A stretch of DNA of 34,069 bases from GCA-2746235 sp049609225 (GTDB lineage: Bacteria > Planctomycetota > UBA1135). The stretch covers positions 1 to 34,069 of the forward strand of contig JBMYYH010000024.1 in assembly GCA_049609225.1 (NCBI GenBank). The letters are read 5' to 3'. The translations under genes and the position numbers were made by a program. Below the pieces are notes generated by a model. It had not been told where the DNA came from. It was given only the letters and a program-made list of their open reading frames with translations, and did no database searches. Positions 1 through 6,721 of this stretch are shown here, piece after piece (the first letter of the stretch is position 1; each line of letters opens with the position of its first letter).

Positions 1-1271
1 CGCGTGTCGAACGGGTTCACGCGCAGGGCCTCACCGAGCTCCCAGGCCGCGCCGGTGCTTTCACCCAAAAGCAAAACGCCATCATCCTCCAGACGGGAGG
101 CAACGAATTCCTTGGCGACCAGATTCAAGCCATCCCGTAAGGGGGTGACCAAAGCGACATCTGCACTGCGATAAAGCGCGCGTAACTGATGCGGCGGCAC
201 CGACTGATAGAGGTAATGCAGTGGCTGCAAGCCAGGGCGTCCGAATTCGCCATTGATGCTGCCGGCGAGGCGATCCACTTCATCCTTCAACTCAGTGTAG
301 TCACTCACTTCGGCGCGCGACGGCACCGCAATCTGAATCATCATGACGCGATCCACGATCGAGGGATCATCCGCAAGGAGATCGCGGAAGGCCAACATGC
401 GTTCCGGAATGCCTTTGGTGTAATCAAGGCGTTCGACGCCCAAGATGATCCGACGATCCCCAGCCATCTCCTTGAGGTAGGCCTGGTAGTCCTCGATCTT
501 CTGCTCCTGTTCCGCTTCTCCGGGCTCCCACAGATGAGCATCGATAGCCAAAGGCTGCGCCATCAACTGCACTTCGCGCCCTTCCGTGAGGATGCGCGTG
601 GTCCGGGTTTCGATGCCGAGCACATGCGCGACGGAACTGCGGAAGTGCCGTACATAACCCATCGTGTGAAAAGCGATGAGGTCTGCACCCAAGACTCCAT
701 GCAACAATTCTTCTCGCTTCGGGAAGATGCGATACAACTCCGACGACGGGAAGGGAATGTGCAGGAAGAACCCGATGCGCAATTCCGGTCGAGCTTCTCG
801 CAACATGCGCGGCAACAGCATCAGGTGGAAATCCTGCACGAACACCGTGTCGTGATCCCCGACTTGCGCTAGCACGCGATCGGCAAAGCGTCGATTGATC
901 GCGACATACTGCTCCCAGTCCGCCTCGGTGTAGTGCATGCGTTCCTTGAAGTAATGGAACAGCGGCCAGATGCACTGGTTCGAGAGATTCTGGTAATACC
1001 GAAGGTGTTCCTCCTCCGTGAGTCCGACGCCAACCAGATCCTGCGCCGCCAGCGCATTGTGCATTTCTGCAGTCAGTTGACCATCTGCCGTGGTCATGCC
1101 TGGCCATCCAATCCAGGCGCCGCCACTCTCCTTGTGCAGCCCCGCAAGGCCTGTGGCGAGGCCGCCTGCGGAGAGTTGAACCTGCAGGCCATTGTCGGTG
1201 GACTGCATGGTGATGGGCAGCCGATTGCTGACCAGGAAAAGGCGTCCTTGCGACGGTGGGGTGGCGTGCAT
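1..1271 (-). CDS. otsA: Trehalose-6-phosphate synthase (GT20), 3' end cut by the window
   Basis: Makes trehalose 6-phosphate from UDP-glucose and glucose 6-phosphate in the cytoplasm, the first step of trehalose synthesis for osmotic and desiccation protection. I translated the minus strand from ATG at 1269-1271; 423 codons are visible and the frame leaves the window open at position 1. Family landmarks appear in order: VSNRLP near residue 14, SAGGLATGL near 34, WIGWPG near 53, VQDFHLMLLP, LDYTKGIPER (phosphate and nucleotide-sugar contacts), then TPLRDGMNLVAKEF near the end. Family members run about 450-500 residues, so only the C-terminus is lost. A fused phosphatase (OtsB) domain beyond the edge cannot be excluded. 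No clear Shine-Dalgarno sequence precedes the start. Confidence 0.95.
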   Translation of the reverse strand, partial: MHATPPSQGRLFLVSNRLPITMQSTDNGLQVQLSAGGLATGLAGLHKESGGAWIGWPGMTTADGQLTAEMHNALAAQDLVGVGLTEEEHLRYYQNLSNQCIWPLFHYFKERMHYTEADWEQYVAINRRFADRVLAQVGDHDTVFVQDFHLMLLPRMLREARPELRIGFFLHIPFPSSELYRIFPKREELLHGVLGADLIAFHTMGYVRHFRSSVAHVLGIETRTTRILTEGREVQLMAQPLAIDAHLWEPGEAEQEQKIEDYQAYLKEMAGDRRIILGVERLDYTKGIPERMLAFRDLLADDPSIVDRVMMIQIAVPSRAEVSDYTELKDEVDRLAGSINGEFGRPGLQPLHYLYQSVPPHQLRALYRSADVALVTPLRDGLNLVAKEFVASRLEDDGVLLLGESTGAAWELGEALRVNPFDT

Positions 1272-1295
1272 TAGAGGGAATCCGGGGTGCCGCCG

Positions 1296-1301
1296 ATTCT
1301 A
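1296..1301 (-). promoter_or_regulatory. Candidate -10 box for otsA
   Basis: TAGAAT on the minus strand, 24 nt before the otsA ATG. It matches the -10 consensus at five of six bases, but no convincing -35 lies upstream. A short leader would result. Confidence 0.3.
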
Positions 1302-1321
1302 GCAATGGGCGGGGGTGGATT

Positions 1322-1960
1322 TCAGCACGCTACACCCATGCAATGAACTCCCAGGGATTCCCATGTGATGCCAGTCCAGCGAAAGCTGAGGTAATAGAAG
1401 TTCGCTCCACCACCCGCGTGATACACGAATTCGACCAGTACATCGGGGCTCGAGGGTGAGGCATGAATGGCCTCTACCACCGAAGTGCTGCTCCTTTGAT
1501 GCAACGCTGAAGGGGCCAAGCCGAGGAATGTTCCTTCGTGGAGAATGGCATGGCTTTCATCTTCTGGAACAGCAGCAGTAGCCCATGCCTTGTTAAGCCG
1601 TTCGTATTCGAGAAGCGTGAGGCCATGATTCGGGAAAACCGTGGAGTCCTCCCGCTCCATCAGCATGTAAATCCATGGCCGTCCCTTCGGCTTGAATCGA
1701 CCAGAGCGATGTTTGGCCCAAGCCTCCAAGATCGCGCGATGGAGATCCATGCGCACATCGTGCCAAAGCAAAGGATCGATGTCTGCATAGAGCGGATTCG
1801 CGATAGTGGGATAACCTGCTTCCAGGCGGTGGCCTAAATCGAAGGCGGCCATTTCCTGCGGTTCCACCCCGTCGGCTTCTGTTCGCGCAGAAGGCGCTTG
1901 GCATGCAAACAAACAAGCACACAAGATGGGTGCAAGAAACCAGTGCAGGGCATGATTCAT
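1322..1960 (-). CDS. Putative lipoprotein of unknown function
   Basis: A 212-residue protein with a short hydrophobic N-terminus and a lipobox-like LFAC placing the lipidated cysteine at residue 20, so probably anchored in a membrane and exposed outside the cytoplasm. I do not recognise the rest. It is a mixed alpha/beta-looking domain, rich in Trp, His and aromatic residues in the C-terminal half, with a glycine cluster (HAGGGANFYY) near residue 185. It is divergent from the next gene with only 15 bp between the two starts, and lies 50 bp upstream of otsA in the same direction. Base composition looks somewhat lower in G+C than the neighbours, which may mean recent acquisition. Confidence 0.65.
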   Translation of the reverse strand: MNHALHWFLAPILCACLFACQAPSARTEADGVEPQEMAAFDLGHRLEAGYPTIANPLYADIDPLLWHDVRMDLHRAILEAWAKHRSGRFKPKGRPWIYMLMEREDSTVFPNHGLTLLEYERLNKAWATAAVPEDESHAILHEGTFLGLAPSALHQRSSTSVVEAIHASPSSPDVLVEFVYHAGGGANFYYLSFRWTGITWESLGVHCMGVAC

Positions 1961-1962
1961 GA

Positions 1963-1968
1963 TAGGCT
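1963..1968 (+). promoter_or_regulatory. Candidate -10 box 7 nt before the 1976 gene
   Basis: TAGGCT fits TAnnnT and ends 7 nt before the ATG at 1976. Transcription would begin at or next to the start codon. No -35 is obvious; see the leaderless finding. Confidence 0.3.
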
Positions 1969-1975
1969 GAACGTT

Positions 1976-2386
1976 ATGACGGAGCAGAAGCGGTCTCCCA
2001 AATCTATCACCCGCGAGCTCGGCGGTTTCTTGGCCTGTTGGACTCTTGCGATGTTTCTGCTGGCGCGCCCGTTTCGCTCGATGGAACTTGGACCCTTCCT
2101 TGGGGGCGGGTTCACCGTTGCCGCAATTGCAGTCATAAGCCTGTTGCCCGCCTTTCTGTGCTATGTGCTCTCAAGTTGTTCCCTCAGAGTCGGCATCCTC
2201 AACTATTGCTTGATGGTCTTGTTGCCGAACATCTGCTTGGAAATGCATCTCGCACCCGAAGAGTTGGCTTTCCAGTCTTTGGTGTTAGCAAACCCAGACG
2301 AATCCCATTGGCTCCCACGCGCGGAGCCGAATGAGTGGTGCTCCTTCAGTTATGACCCCTATGGCGAAATCATCGTCATCGACTGA
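1976..2386 (+). CDS. Small membrane protein of unknown function
   Basis: 136 residues from ATG at 1976. I chose this start because upstream in-frame ATGs (1952, 1898) would overlap the divergent gene. Two hydrophobic segments, roughly residues 17-32 and 40-60, probably span the membrane, followed by a further hydrophobic stretch and a C-terminal region with WCSFSYDPYGEIIVID near the end. No family is recognised. Its last 28 bases overlap, convergently, the end of the nucleotidyltransferase gene. Like its divergent neighbour it looks lower in G+C than the surroundings, and no Shine-Dalgarno sequence is seen. Confidence 0.5.
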   Translation: MTEQKRSPKSITRELGGFLACWTLAMFLLARPFRSMELGPFLGGGFTVAAIAVISLLPAFLCYVLSSCSLRVGILNYCLMVLLPNICLEMHLAPEELAFQSLVLANPDESHWLPRAEPNEWCSFSYDPYGEIIVID

Positions 2387-3090
2387 AGCTTCTTCTCTGC
2401 CTCGATCACGCGCTCCGGTGTACTGATCTCGCACCATGCACCCAAATGCGTTTGCAGGTCAACGCAATCCGAATCCACCGCATGGCAAGGAAGCAGCCCA
2501 TGACGAATCAAGCACAGCACCGCTTCCGGATTCTCCGCACGGGCCTTTTCCAAGTACGCCATCCAACCTTCATGCGGACGACAGATTCCTGTGAACACTG
2601 CGGCCAACTTACCTTCCGGTAAATCCTCTCCCTTCGCCAACAATCCAAGCAGACGTCCGGCGTGGTCGTAACGCAGGCCGCCGAAGACGTCGAGCGGACT
2701 GGAGGGGTGGAGGATCAGGGTGCCGGGTTCGGCTTCGCGCATCGAGCGGAAGGCGAAGTCGGTGAACATCTTGGCGTTGACCATGAGTTCGGGGAGAGCG
2801 CCGGAACGTCGGTGCATCTCCAGCAGAGTGCCGCCAGTGCCGAGTAGCTGCGGTTCCTCCAGGAAGTGCAGGCGGACCTTCGGATGCGCCCAACGCTGGG
2901 CTTCCGCGCGCACTTGTTCGCCCTTGAAGTGCAGGTTGATCCACACATCCACATAAGCATCTCCCATGGCTTCCAGAAGGAAACGCAAGGGCGTCGTGCC
3001 ACCAACCGGGACGTTCGCCTTGGCAAAACGATCGCGCAGCCCTTCCAGGCGCGTCGCCTTACCTGCCGCCAGGATCAGCGCCGACGTCAT
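2359..3090 (-). CDS. MurU-like sugar-1-phosphate nucleotidyltransferase
   Basis: A 243-residue nucleotidyltransferase that would activate a sugar 1-phosphate with an NTP. Residues 8-15 (AAGKATRL) form the nucleotide-binding loop in slightly altered form. KANVPV near residue 24 gives the conserved lysine, and EEPQLLGTGG (78-87) is the usual nucleotide-sugar segment. The ATG at 3090 overlaps the kinase stop in an ATGA arrangement, so the two are probably coupled in translation. MurU with the kinase AmgK converts recycled N-acetylmuramate to UDP-MurNAc, and this pair may do the same. Odd point: the usual metal-binding Gly-Asp after the central strand reads VNAKM (104-108) here, so activity or metal use may differ. 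Confidence 0.8.
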   Translation of the reverse strand: MTSALILAAGKATRLEGLRDRFAKANVPVGGTTPLRFLLEAMGDAYVDVWINLHFKGEQVRAEAQRWAHPKVRLHFLEEPQLLGTGGTLLEMHRRSGALPELMVNAKMFTDFAFRSMREAEPGTLILHPSSPLDVFGGLRYDHAGRLLGLLAKGEDLPEGKLAAVFTGICRPHEGWMAYLEKARAENPEAVLCLIRHGLLPCHAVDSDCVDLQTHLGAWCEISTPERVIEAEKKLQSMTMISP

Positions 3091-4049
3091 CCGGCGACCA
3101 CCTCGCGAAGAATGCGCCAATCACCCTGTTCATCCATGTCGAGCAATGCGACGGCGAAGCCCCGTGCGCGTTCCTCGGCCTCGGCATAATCATCTCGGCC
3201 CTGGACCAACAGGTTGCCGAAGGTGCCCAGAGCTTTGAGGACGCGTTGCAGGGCCGACAAGTGAAAGCGATCCTGCGCTTCTTCCAACTGCAGACCAAAG
3301 CAAGCACCAAGTGGGCCAACCTCGGCGCGCAACCTTGCATACACCTGATCCGGCAGATCCAGATAAGCATCGGTGTAGAGCGAAGCCAAGTCGTAGAACA
3401 AGGGACCACGCCGCAGATCTTGATGATCAATCCAGGCCAGTGGTCCGGCTTTCGGAAGCAGGATATTGCGACTATGGAAATCTCGATGTTGCAGGCAAGT
3501 CGGGCCCTGAGCCGCGACCTTGGCTAGCTCCTTACAGGTCCTCGCGATCTCCTCGGCAATGAATCCTTCCGAGGCGCCGCCGCGAAAGGCCTCCAGGTAA
3601 CGCTCTTGGAACATGACCAACTCGCGCGTGAACAAGGTCTCGTCTAAAGCCAAGTCCGCATTGGGATGTTCGGCGTCCAGCGGTTCGAAGGCGAAAAGTT
3701 GCCAGCCGTCGAGCAGTGCGTTGTAGTTTTCGAGGCTGGGCTCGTGCCAGAGATGGCGATCGCCCAGATCTTCCACTAGGTAGGCGCCTTCGCAACAAGG
3801 GCCAAGGAGCGGCACGCGCACGCCGCGGGCGGAAAGAAGATGTGCCGTGGCGAGGGGTGGTGCGTCTTCGGAGAGCACCAACAACCACTGCTGCACTTTT
3901 GCTTGCTCCTCATCCAGTCCAGGCGGGCTCACTTCCGACTGCAGCCGGAAATATCGCCGTGGGCTGGCTTCGGGAGTCAGCTCCACGAGATCCACCGCTT
4001 CTCCGAAGAGGCGGTCGGCATGGATGTGGTGTTGTTCCTTCACGGTCAT
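3087..4049 (-). CDS. AmgK-like sugar kinase (aminoglycoside phosphotransferase fold)
   Basis: 320 residues of the APH kinase fold. The ASPRRYFRL motif near 28-36 and VLSEDAPP near 58-65 are typical of AmgK-type anomeric kinases. The Brenner motif QHRDFHSRN (187-195) carries catalytic Asp190 and Asn195, and WIDHQD (206-211) supplies the metal-binding acidic residue, followed by GPLFYDLASL. AmgK phosphorylates N-acetylmuramate or N-acetylglucosamine at C1 for peptidoglycan recycling. The adjoining MurU-like gene supports that role. Both ends overlap neighbours by 4 bases (ATGA), so the three genes 4900-2359 form one unit. The exact substrate is inference. Confidence 0.85.
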   Translation of the reverse strand: MTVKEQHHIHADRLFGEAVDLVELTPEASPRRYFRLQSEVSPPGLDEEQAKVQQWLLVLSEDAPPLATAHLLSARGVRVPLLGPCCEGAYLVEDLGDRHLWHEPSLENYNALLDGWQLFAFEPLDAEHPNADLALDETLFTRELVMFQERYLEAFRGGASEGFIAEEIARTCKELAKVAAQGPTCLQHRDFHSRNILLPKAGPLAWIDHQDLRRGPLFYDLASLYTDAYLDLPDQVYARLRAEVGPLGACFGLQLEEAQDRFHLSALQRVLKALGTFGNLLVQGRDDYAEAEERARGFAVALLDMDEQGDWRILREVVAG

Positions 4050-4900
4050 GAAAGCTCCTGCAGGTAAGTCTGCCGGAATTGGTCGACGTGTTCCAGACTA
4101 TGCTGCAAGGTCGTGGCGCAATCTTCCTTGCCACGGCTGTAATCGCGCATCTCCAAAGCCGCGAGACCGTCGTAGCCGGCGGTCTGCAGGGTCTGCAGGA
4201 CTTGCTGCCAAGGGATCGTGCCCTGGCCCGGCGCGAGATGGGCATCGCTGCAGCCATCGTTGTCATGCACATGCAAGTGCTGCAGCCGCGGCAATGCAGC
4301 TTGCAGTTCTTCCACCACATCGCCTTCGACATGGGCATGCCCCAGATCCACGCACAAACCCACCGTGCGTTCCGGATCCAGCTCGTCGAGGAGATCCACC
4401 AACTTCTGCACGCGGGTGCCGTCGGAAATGATGTTCTCCAAGAGCAACGCTACCCCGGCATCGCGAGCGGCAGGAATCAGCTGTGCCACGGCCTCTCGCG
4501 CCCATCCATGGCTGTGATCGGTCCAAGCATCCTTTTGCCAACCTAAATGCAACACTCCACCCTCCGCGCCCAAGGCTGCAGCAGCATGAAGGCCATCGAT
4601 GGAGGCTTGGAGGGCGTCGGCACGGGCGGCGGCGGAGGGGTCGATGAGGGACCAGCGCGCGTTGTCCTCGATCAGTTCGGGCACCGAAGGGTAGAAGGGG
4701 AGATGCACGCTGCCCGCCTTCAGGCCGAAGTCGTCTAGCCGCCCTTTGAAGGATGCCAGCGCTTCCGCATCGCGCCAGGGCACGTGGGGTTCGGCCAGCC
4801 AGACCTCCAGTTTCGCGTAACCAGAGCGGCTCAAGGCCTCTAGAGCGGTCACGCCTAGTGCGTCATACACCAGGAGGTGGGTGGAAAGCGTTAACTCCAT
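4046..4900 (-). CDS. Sugar phosphate isomerase/epimerase-like TIM-barrel protein
   Basis: 284 residues of the xylose isomerase-like TIM barrel (PF01261 type). Candidate metal ligands fall at the expected strand ends: Glu155 in LLLEN, Asp185 and His188 in CVDLGH, His212 and Asp213 in HVHDNDG, and Glu250 in ALEMRD. The HLAPGQGTIPW segment also fits the family. ATG at 4900 was chosen because GGAG lies at 4903-4906 and an upstream in-frame ATG would run into the divergent gene. It leads the operon with the kinase and nucleotidyltransferase, suggesting it prepares or interconverts a sugar for that pathway. The substrate cannot be told from sequence. Confidence 0.85.
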   Translation of the reverse strand: MELTLSTHLLVYDALGVTALEALSRSGYAKLEVWLAEPHVPWRDAEALASFKGRLDDFGLKAGSVHLPFYPSVPELIEDNARWSLIDPSAAARADALQASIDGLHAAAALGAEGGVLHLGWQKDAWTDHSHGWAREAVAQLIPAARDAGVALLLENIISDGTRVQKLVDLLDELDPERTVGLCVDLGHAHVEGDVVEELQAALPRLQHLHVHDNDGCSDAHLAPGQGTIPWQQVLQTLQTAGYDGLAALEMRDYSRGKEDCATTLQHSLEHVDQFRQTYLQELS

Positions 4901-4923
4901 CGCTCCGTGTATCCTAGTTCCCC
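4901..4923. promoter_or_regulatory. Compact divergent promoter region
   Basis: Only 23 bp separate two divergent starts. The heptamer at 4910-4916 contains TATCCT on the plus strand (4910-4915), ending 8 nt before ATG 4924, and TAGGAT on the minus strand (4911-4916), ending 10 nt before ATG 4900. The two -10-like boxes therefore overlap. -35 elements would have to lie within the opposing coding sequences and none is obvious. Confidence 0.35.
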
Positions 4924-6465
4924 ATGCTGGCCACTGCACTCCTGCTTGCCGCTCCGATGTTCCTCCAGGCCGACGAGACGGTCAAGGACTTCAAGCGTTT
5001 CTACCGCAAAGAGAAGGATCCGCTCAACAAGGCGGAGCTGATCTATTCGCTCGAAGACATCGACGATCCTGGCGTCGCCTCCGTGCTGCTCAAGATCATG
5101 GTGGATAAGGAGCCGGTTTTGGCCGATGCGGCACAGAGTGTGATCACGCAGCTGCCCAGCGCCAAGGCGCGGATGCCGCTCCACACCATCCTGTTCGAGG
5201 GCAAGAAGAAGGAGTACTTCGCTCCGATCCTGCGCGCCGCTGCCGATGGCAAATGGCATGAGTTCGCGGAGGTCACGCGCCCATATCTGCTGGATTCGAA
5301 TGAAACCGTGCGTCTTTGGGCGGTCACGGTGGTCGGTGCGATTAAGGATGTCGATTCCTTGGAGCAGACCGGAATCCTTGTGGTTGAAGATGACCACACT
5401 CTGGTCCGCGCCGCAGCCGTGCAAGCCTTGATCCGGCTCGGCAAAGGCCATGAAGATGTTGCGGGGCCGCCGTTGGTAGCCGCATTGAAGGATCCGAGCA
5501 TCTCGGTGAGTGCAGCAGCTTGCGTGGGGTTACGCACGGTGCGCACCAAAGAGGCCTTGGACCCATTGATCACGCTGCTGGAAAGTGGCGAAGGGCGCAT
5601 TCTGGAGGAAATCTGGCCGACTCTGGTCGAAATCACTGACCAACCCTTCAATGATGATCCGACCTTCTGGCGCAACTGGTACGAAGCCGTCAAGGAGACC
5701 TACGAGATTCCGAGCGACGCGAAGATCGCGGAACGTCGGGCGGCACGGGATGCGGCCAATGCGGAGTACACCACGCCGAAAGCCGAAGCGGATTTCATGG
5801 GGGTGAAGACTTCCAGTCGTCAGATCGTGTTCGTGATCGACGTATCCGGTTCTATGGAAGAAGAAATCATCGACCGCGATAGCTTCCGGGAACGTGGATT
5901 TACGCGTTTCTCCAAGTTGGAGATCGTCAAGGAGGAGCTCTCGCGTTCGATCGAGCAACTTGGCGATAACGTCGTGTTCAACATTTACAGCTTCGCGACC
6001 AAGGTGCATCCATGGCGCAAGGGCCCGGTGCCGGCAAATGCACTCAACAAGAAGAGCGCGATGGCTTGGGTGAAGAAGTTGAAGCCCATCGGTGGTGGAC
6101 AAGCTTCCCAGATGGCGTCGGCCGGGTTGCGCGGTAGCTCCAATCTGGAAGATGGGCGCACCAATACCTATGCGGGCCTGCTTGCTGGTCTCGGCGTGAA
6201 CCCGGATCCGAAGAAGCGGGGGCCGATGACCGAGCTCGCCGGCGAAGATCCCGATAAGGTCGCCGACACCATGTTCTTCCTCTCCGATGGCAAGCCCACG
6301 GTGGGTGAATTGGTCGACACCGAAGACATCAAGATCGCCATCGCCAAGATCAATCGCTTCCGCGGGGTGGTCATTCACACCATCGCCATCGGTGACTTCA
6401 CGAGCAACTTCATTCAGGATTTGGCGCGTGATAATGGCGGGGTTTTTGTCGACCTCGGGCGATAA
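4924..6465 (+). CDS. Secreted HEAT-repeat and von Willebrand A domain protein
   Basis: 513 residues. The N-terminus (about 1-16) is a short signal-like hydrophobic segment, so export is likely. Residues about 20-250 are paired helices of HEAT type, with recurring LLKIMVDKEP-like and ALVALKD-like units. Residues about 298-510 form a von Willebrand A domain with a complete MIDAS metal site: DVSGSM at 306-311, Thr415 in RTNTY, and SDG at 454-456. HEAT plus VWA proteins of this sort are common in Planctomycetota and are thought to bind proteins, but no specific role is known. It stands alone, and no Shine-Dalgarno sequence precedes the ATG. Confidence 0.8.
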   Translation: MLATALLLAAPMFLQADETVKDFKRFYRKEKDPLNKAELIYSLEDIDDPGVASVLLKIMVDKEPVLADAAQSVITQLPSAKARMPLHTILFEGKKKEYFAPILRAAADGKWHEFAEVTRPYLLDSNETVRLWAVTVVGAIKDVDSLEQTGILVVEDDHTLVRAAAVQALIRLGKGHEDVAGPPLVAALKDPSISVSAAACVGLRTVRTKEALDPLITLLESGEGRILEEIWPTLVEITDQPFNDDPTFWRNWYEAVKETYEIPSDAKIAERRAARDAANAEYTTPKAEADFMGVKTSSRQIVFVIDVSGSMEEEIIDRDSFRERGFTRFSKLEIVKEELSRSIEQLGDNVVFNIYSFATKVHPWRKGPVPANALNKKSAMAWVKKLKPIGGGQASQMASAGLRGSSNLEDGRTNTYAGLLAGLGVNPDPKKRGPMTELAGEDPDKVADTMFFLSDGKPTVGELVDTEDIKIAIAKINRFRGVVIHTIAIGDFTSNFIQDLARDNGGVFVDLGR

Positions 6466-6552
6466 ATCGGGGTGTCGGAAGGGGTGCCAAAAACCCGGTG
6501 AATTAGGATTTTTCCCTCAAGACTGGCAACTGGCGAAGGCCAGAGCCTATAC

Positions 6553-6581
6553 TTGACACGGGTCCGAAGCAGCCGCAAAAT
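6553..6581 (+). promoter_or_regulatory. Sigma-70-type promoter for tRNA-Pro and probably rho
   Basis: A perfect TTGACA at 6553-6558 and CAAAAT at 6576-6581 are separated by 17 bp. Transcription would start a few bases before the tRNA 5' end at 6594. This is the clearest promoter in the window. Confidence 0.65.
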
Positions 6582-6593
6582 GCCGCCCTTCAA

Positions 6594-6670
6594 CGGGGCG
6601 TGGCTCAGCCTGGTAGAGCGCTGCGTTCGGGACGCAGAGGCCGGAGGTTCAAATCCTCTCGCCCCGACCA
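6594..6670 (+). tRNA. tRNA-Pro (anticodon CGG)
   Basis: 77 nt including an encoded CCA end. The acceptor stem pairs CGGGGCG (6594-6600) with CGCCCCG (6660-6666). The D arm is GCTC/GAGC, the anticodon stem is CTGCG/CGCAG around the loop TTCGGGA (anticodon CGG), and the T arm carries GGTTCAAATCC. It lies 51 bp before rho with no obvious terminator between, so rho may be transcribed through the tRNA. A T4 run follows directly after CCA. Confidence 0.96.
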
Positions 6671-6721
6671 TTTTCCCGTCAGGATCCACCCGTCGCATTT
6701 GCGACCACTCTTGGAGTCCTC

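Noticed and set aside
424..1305. A long open frame on the minus strand overlapping otsA in another frame.
   Set aside because: The otsA frame shows every family motif over the same DNA; the other product is Arg/Pro/His-rich with no recognisable features.
6466..6552. A possible terminator after the VWA gene, with runs of A and T near 6488 and 6510.
   Set aside because: I could not pair a stem of useful length followed by a T tract.
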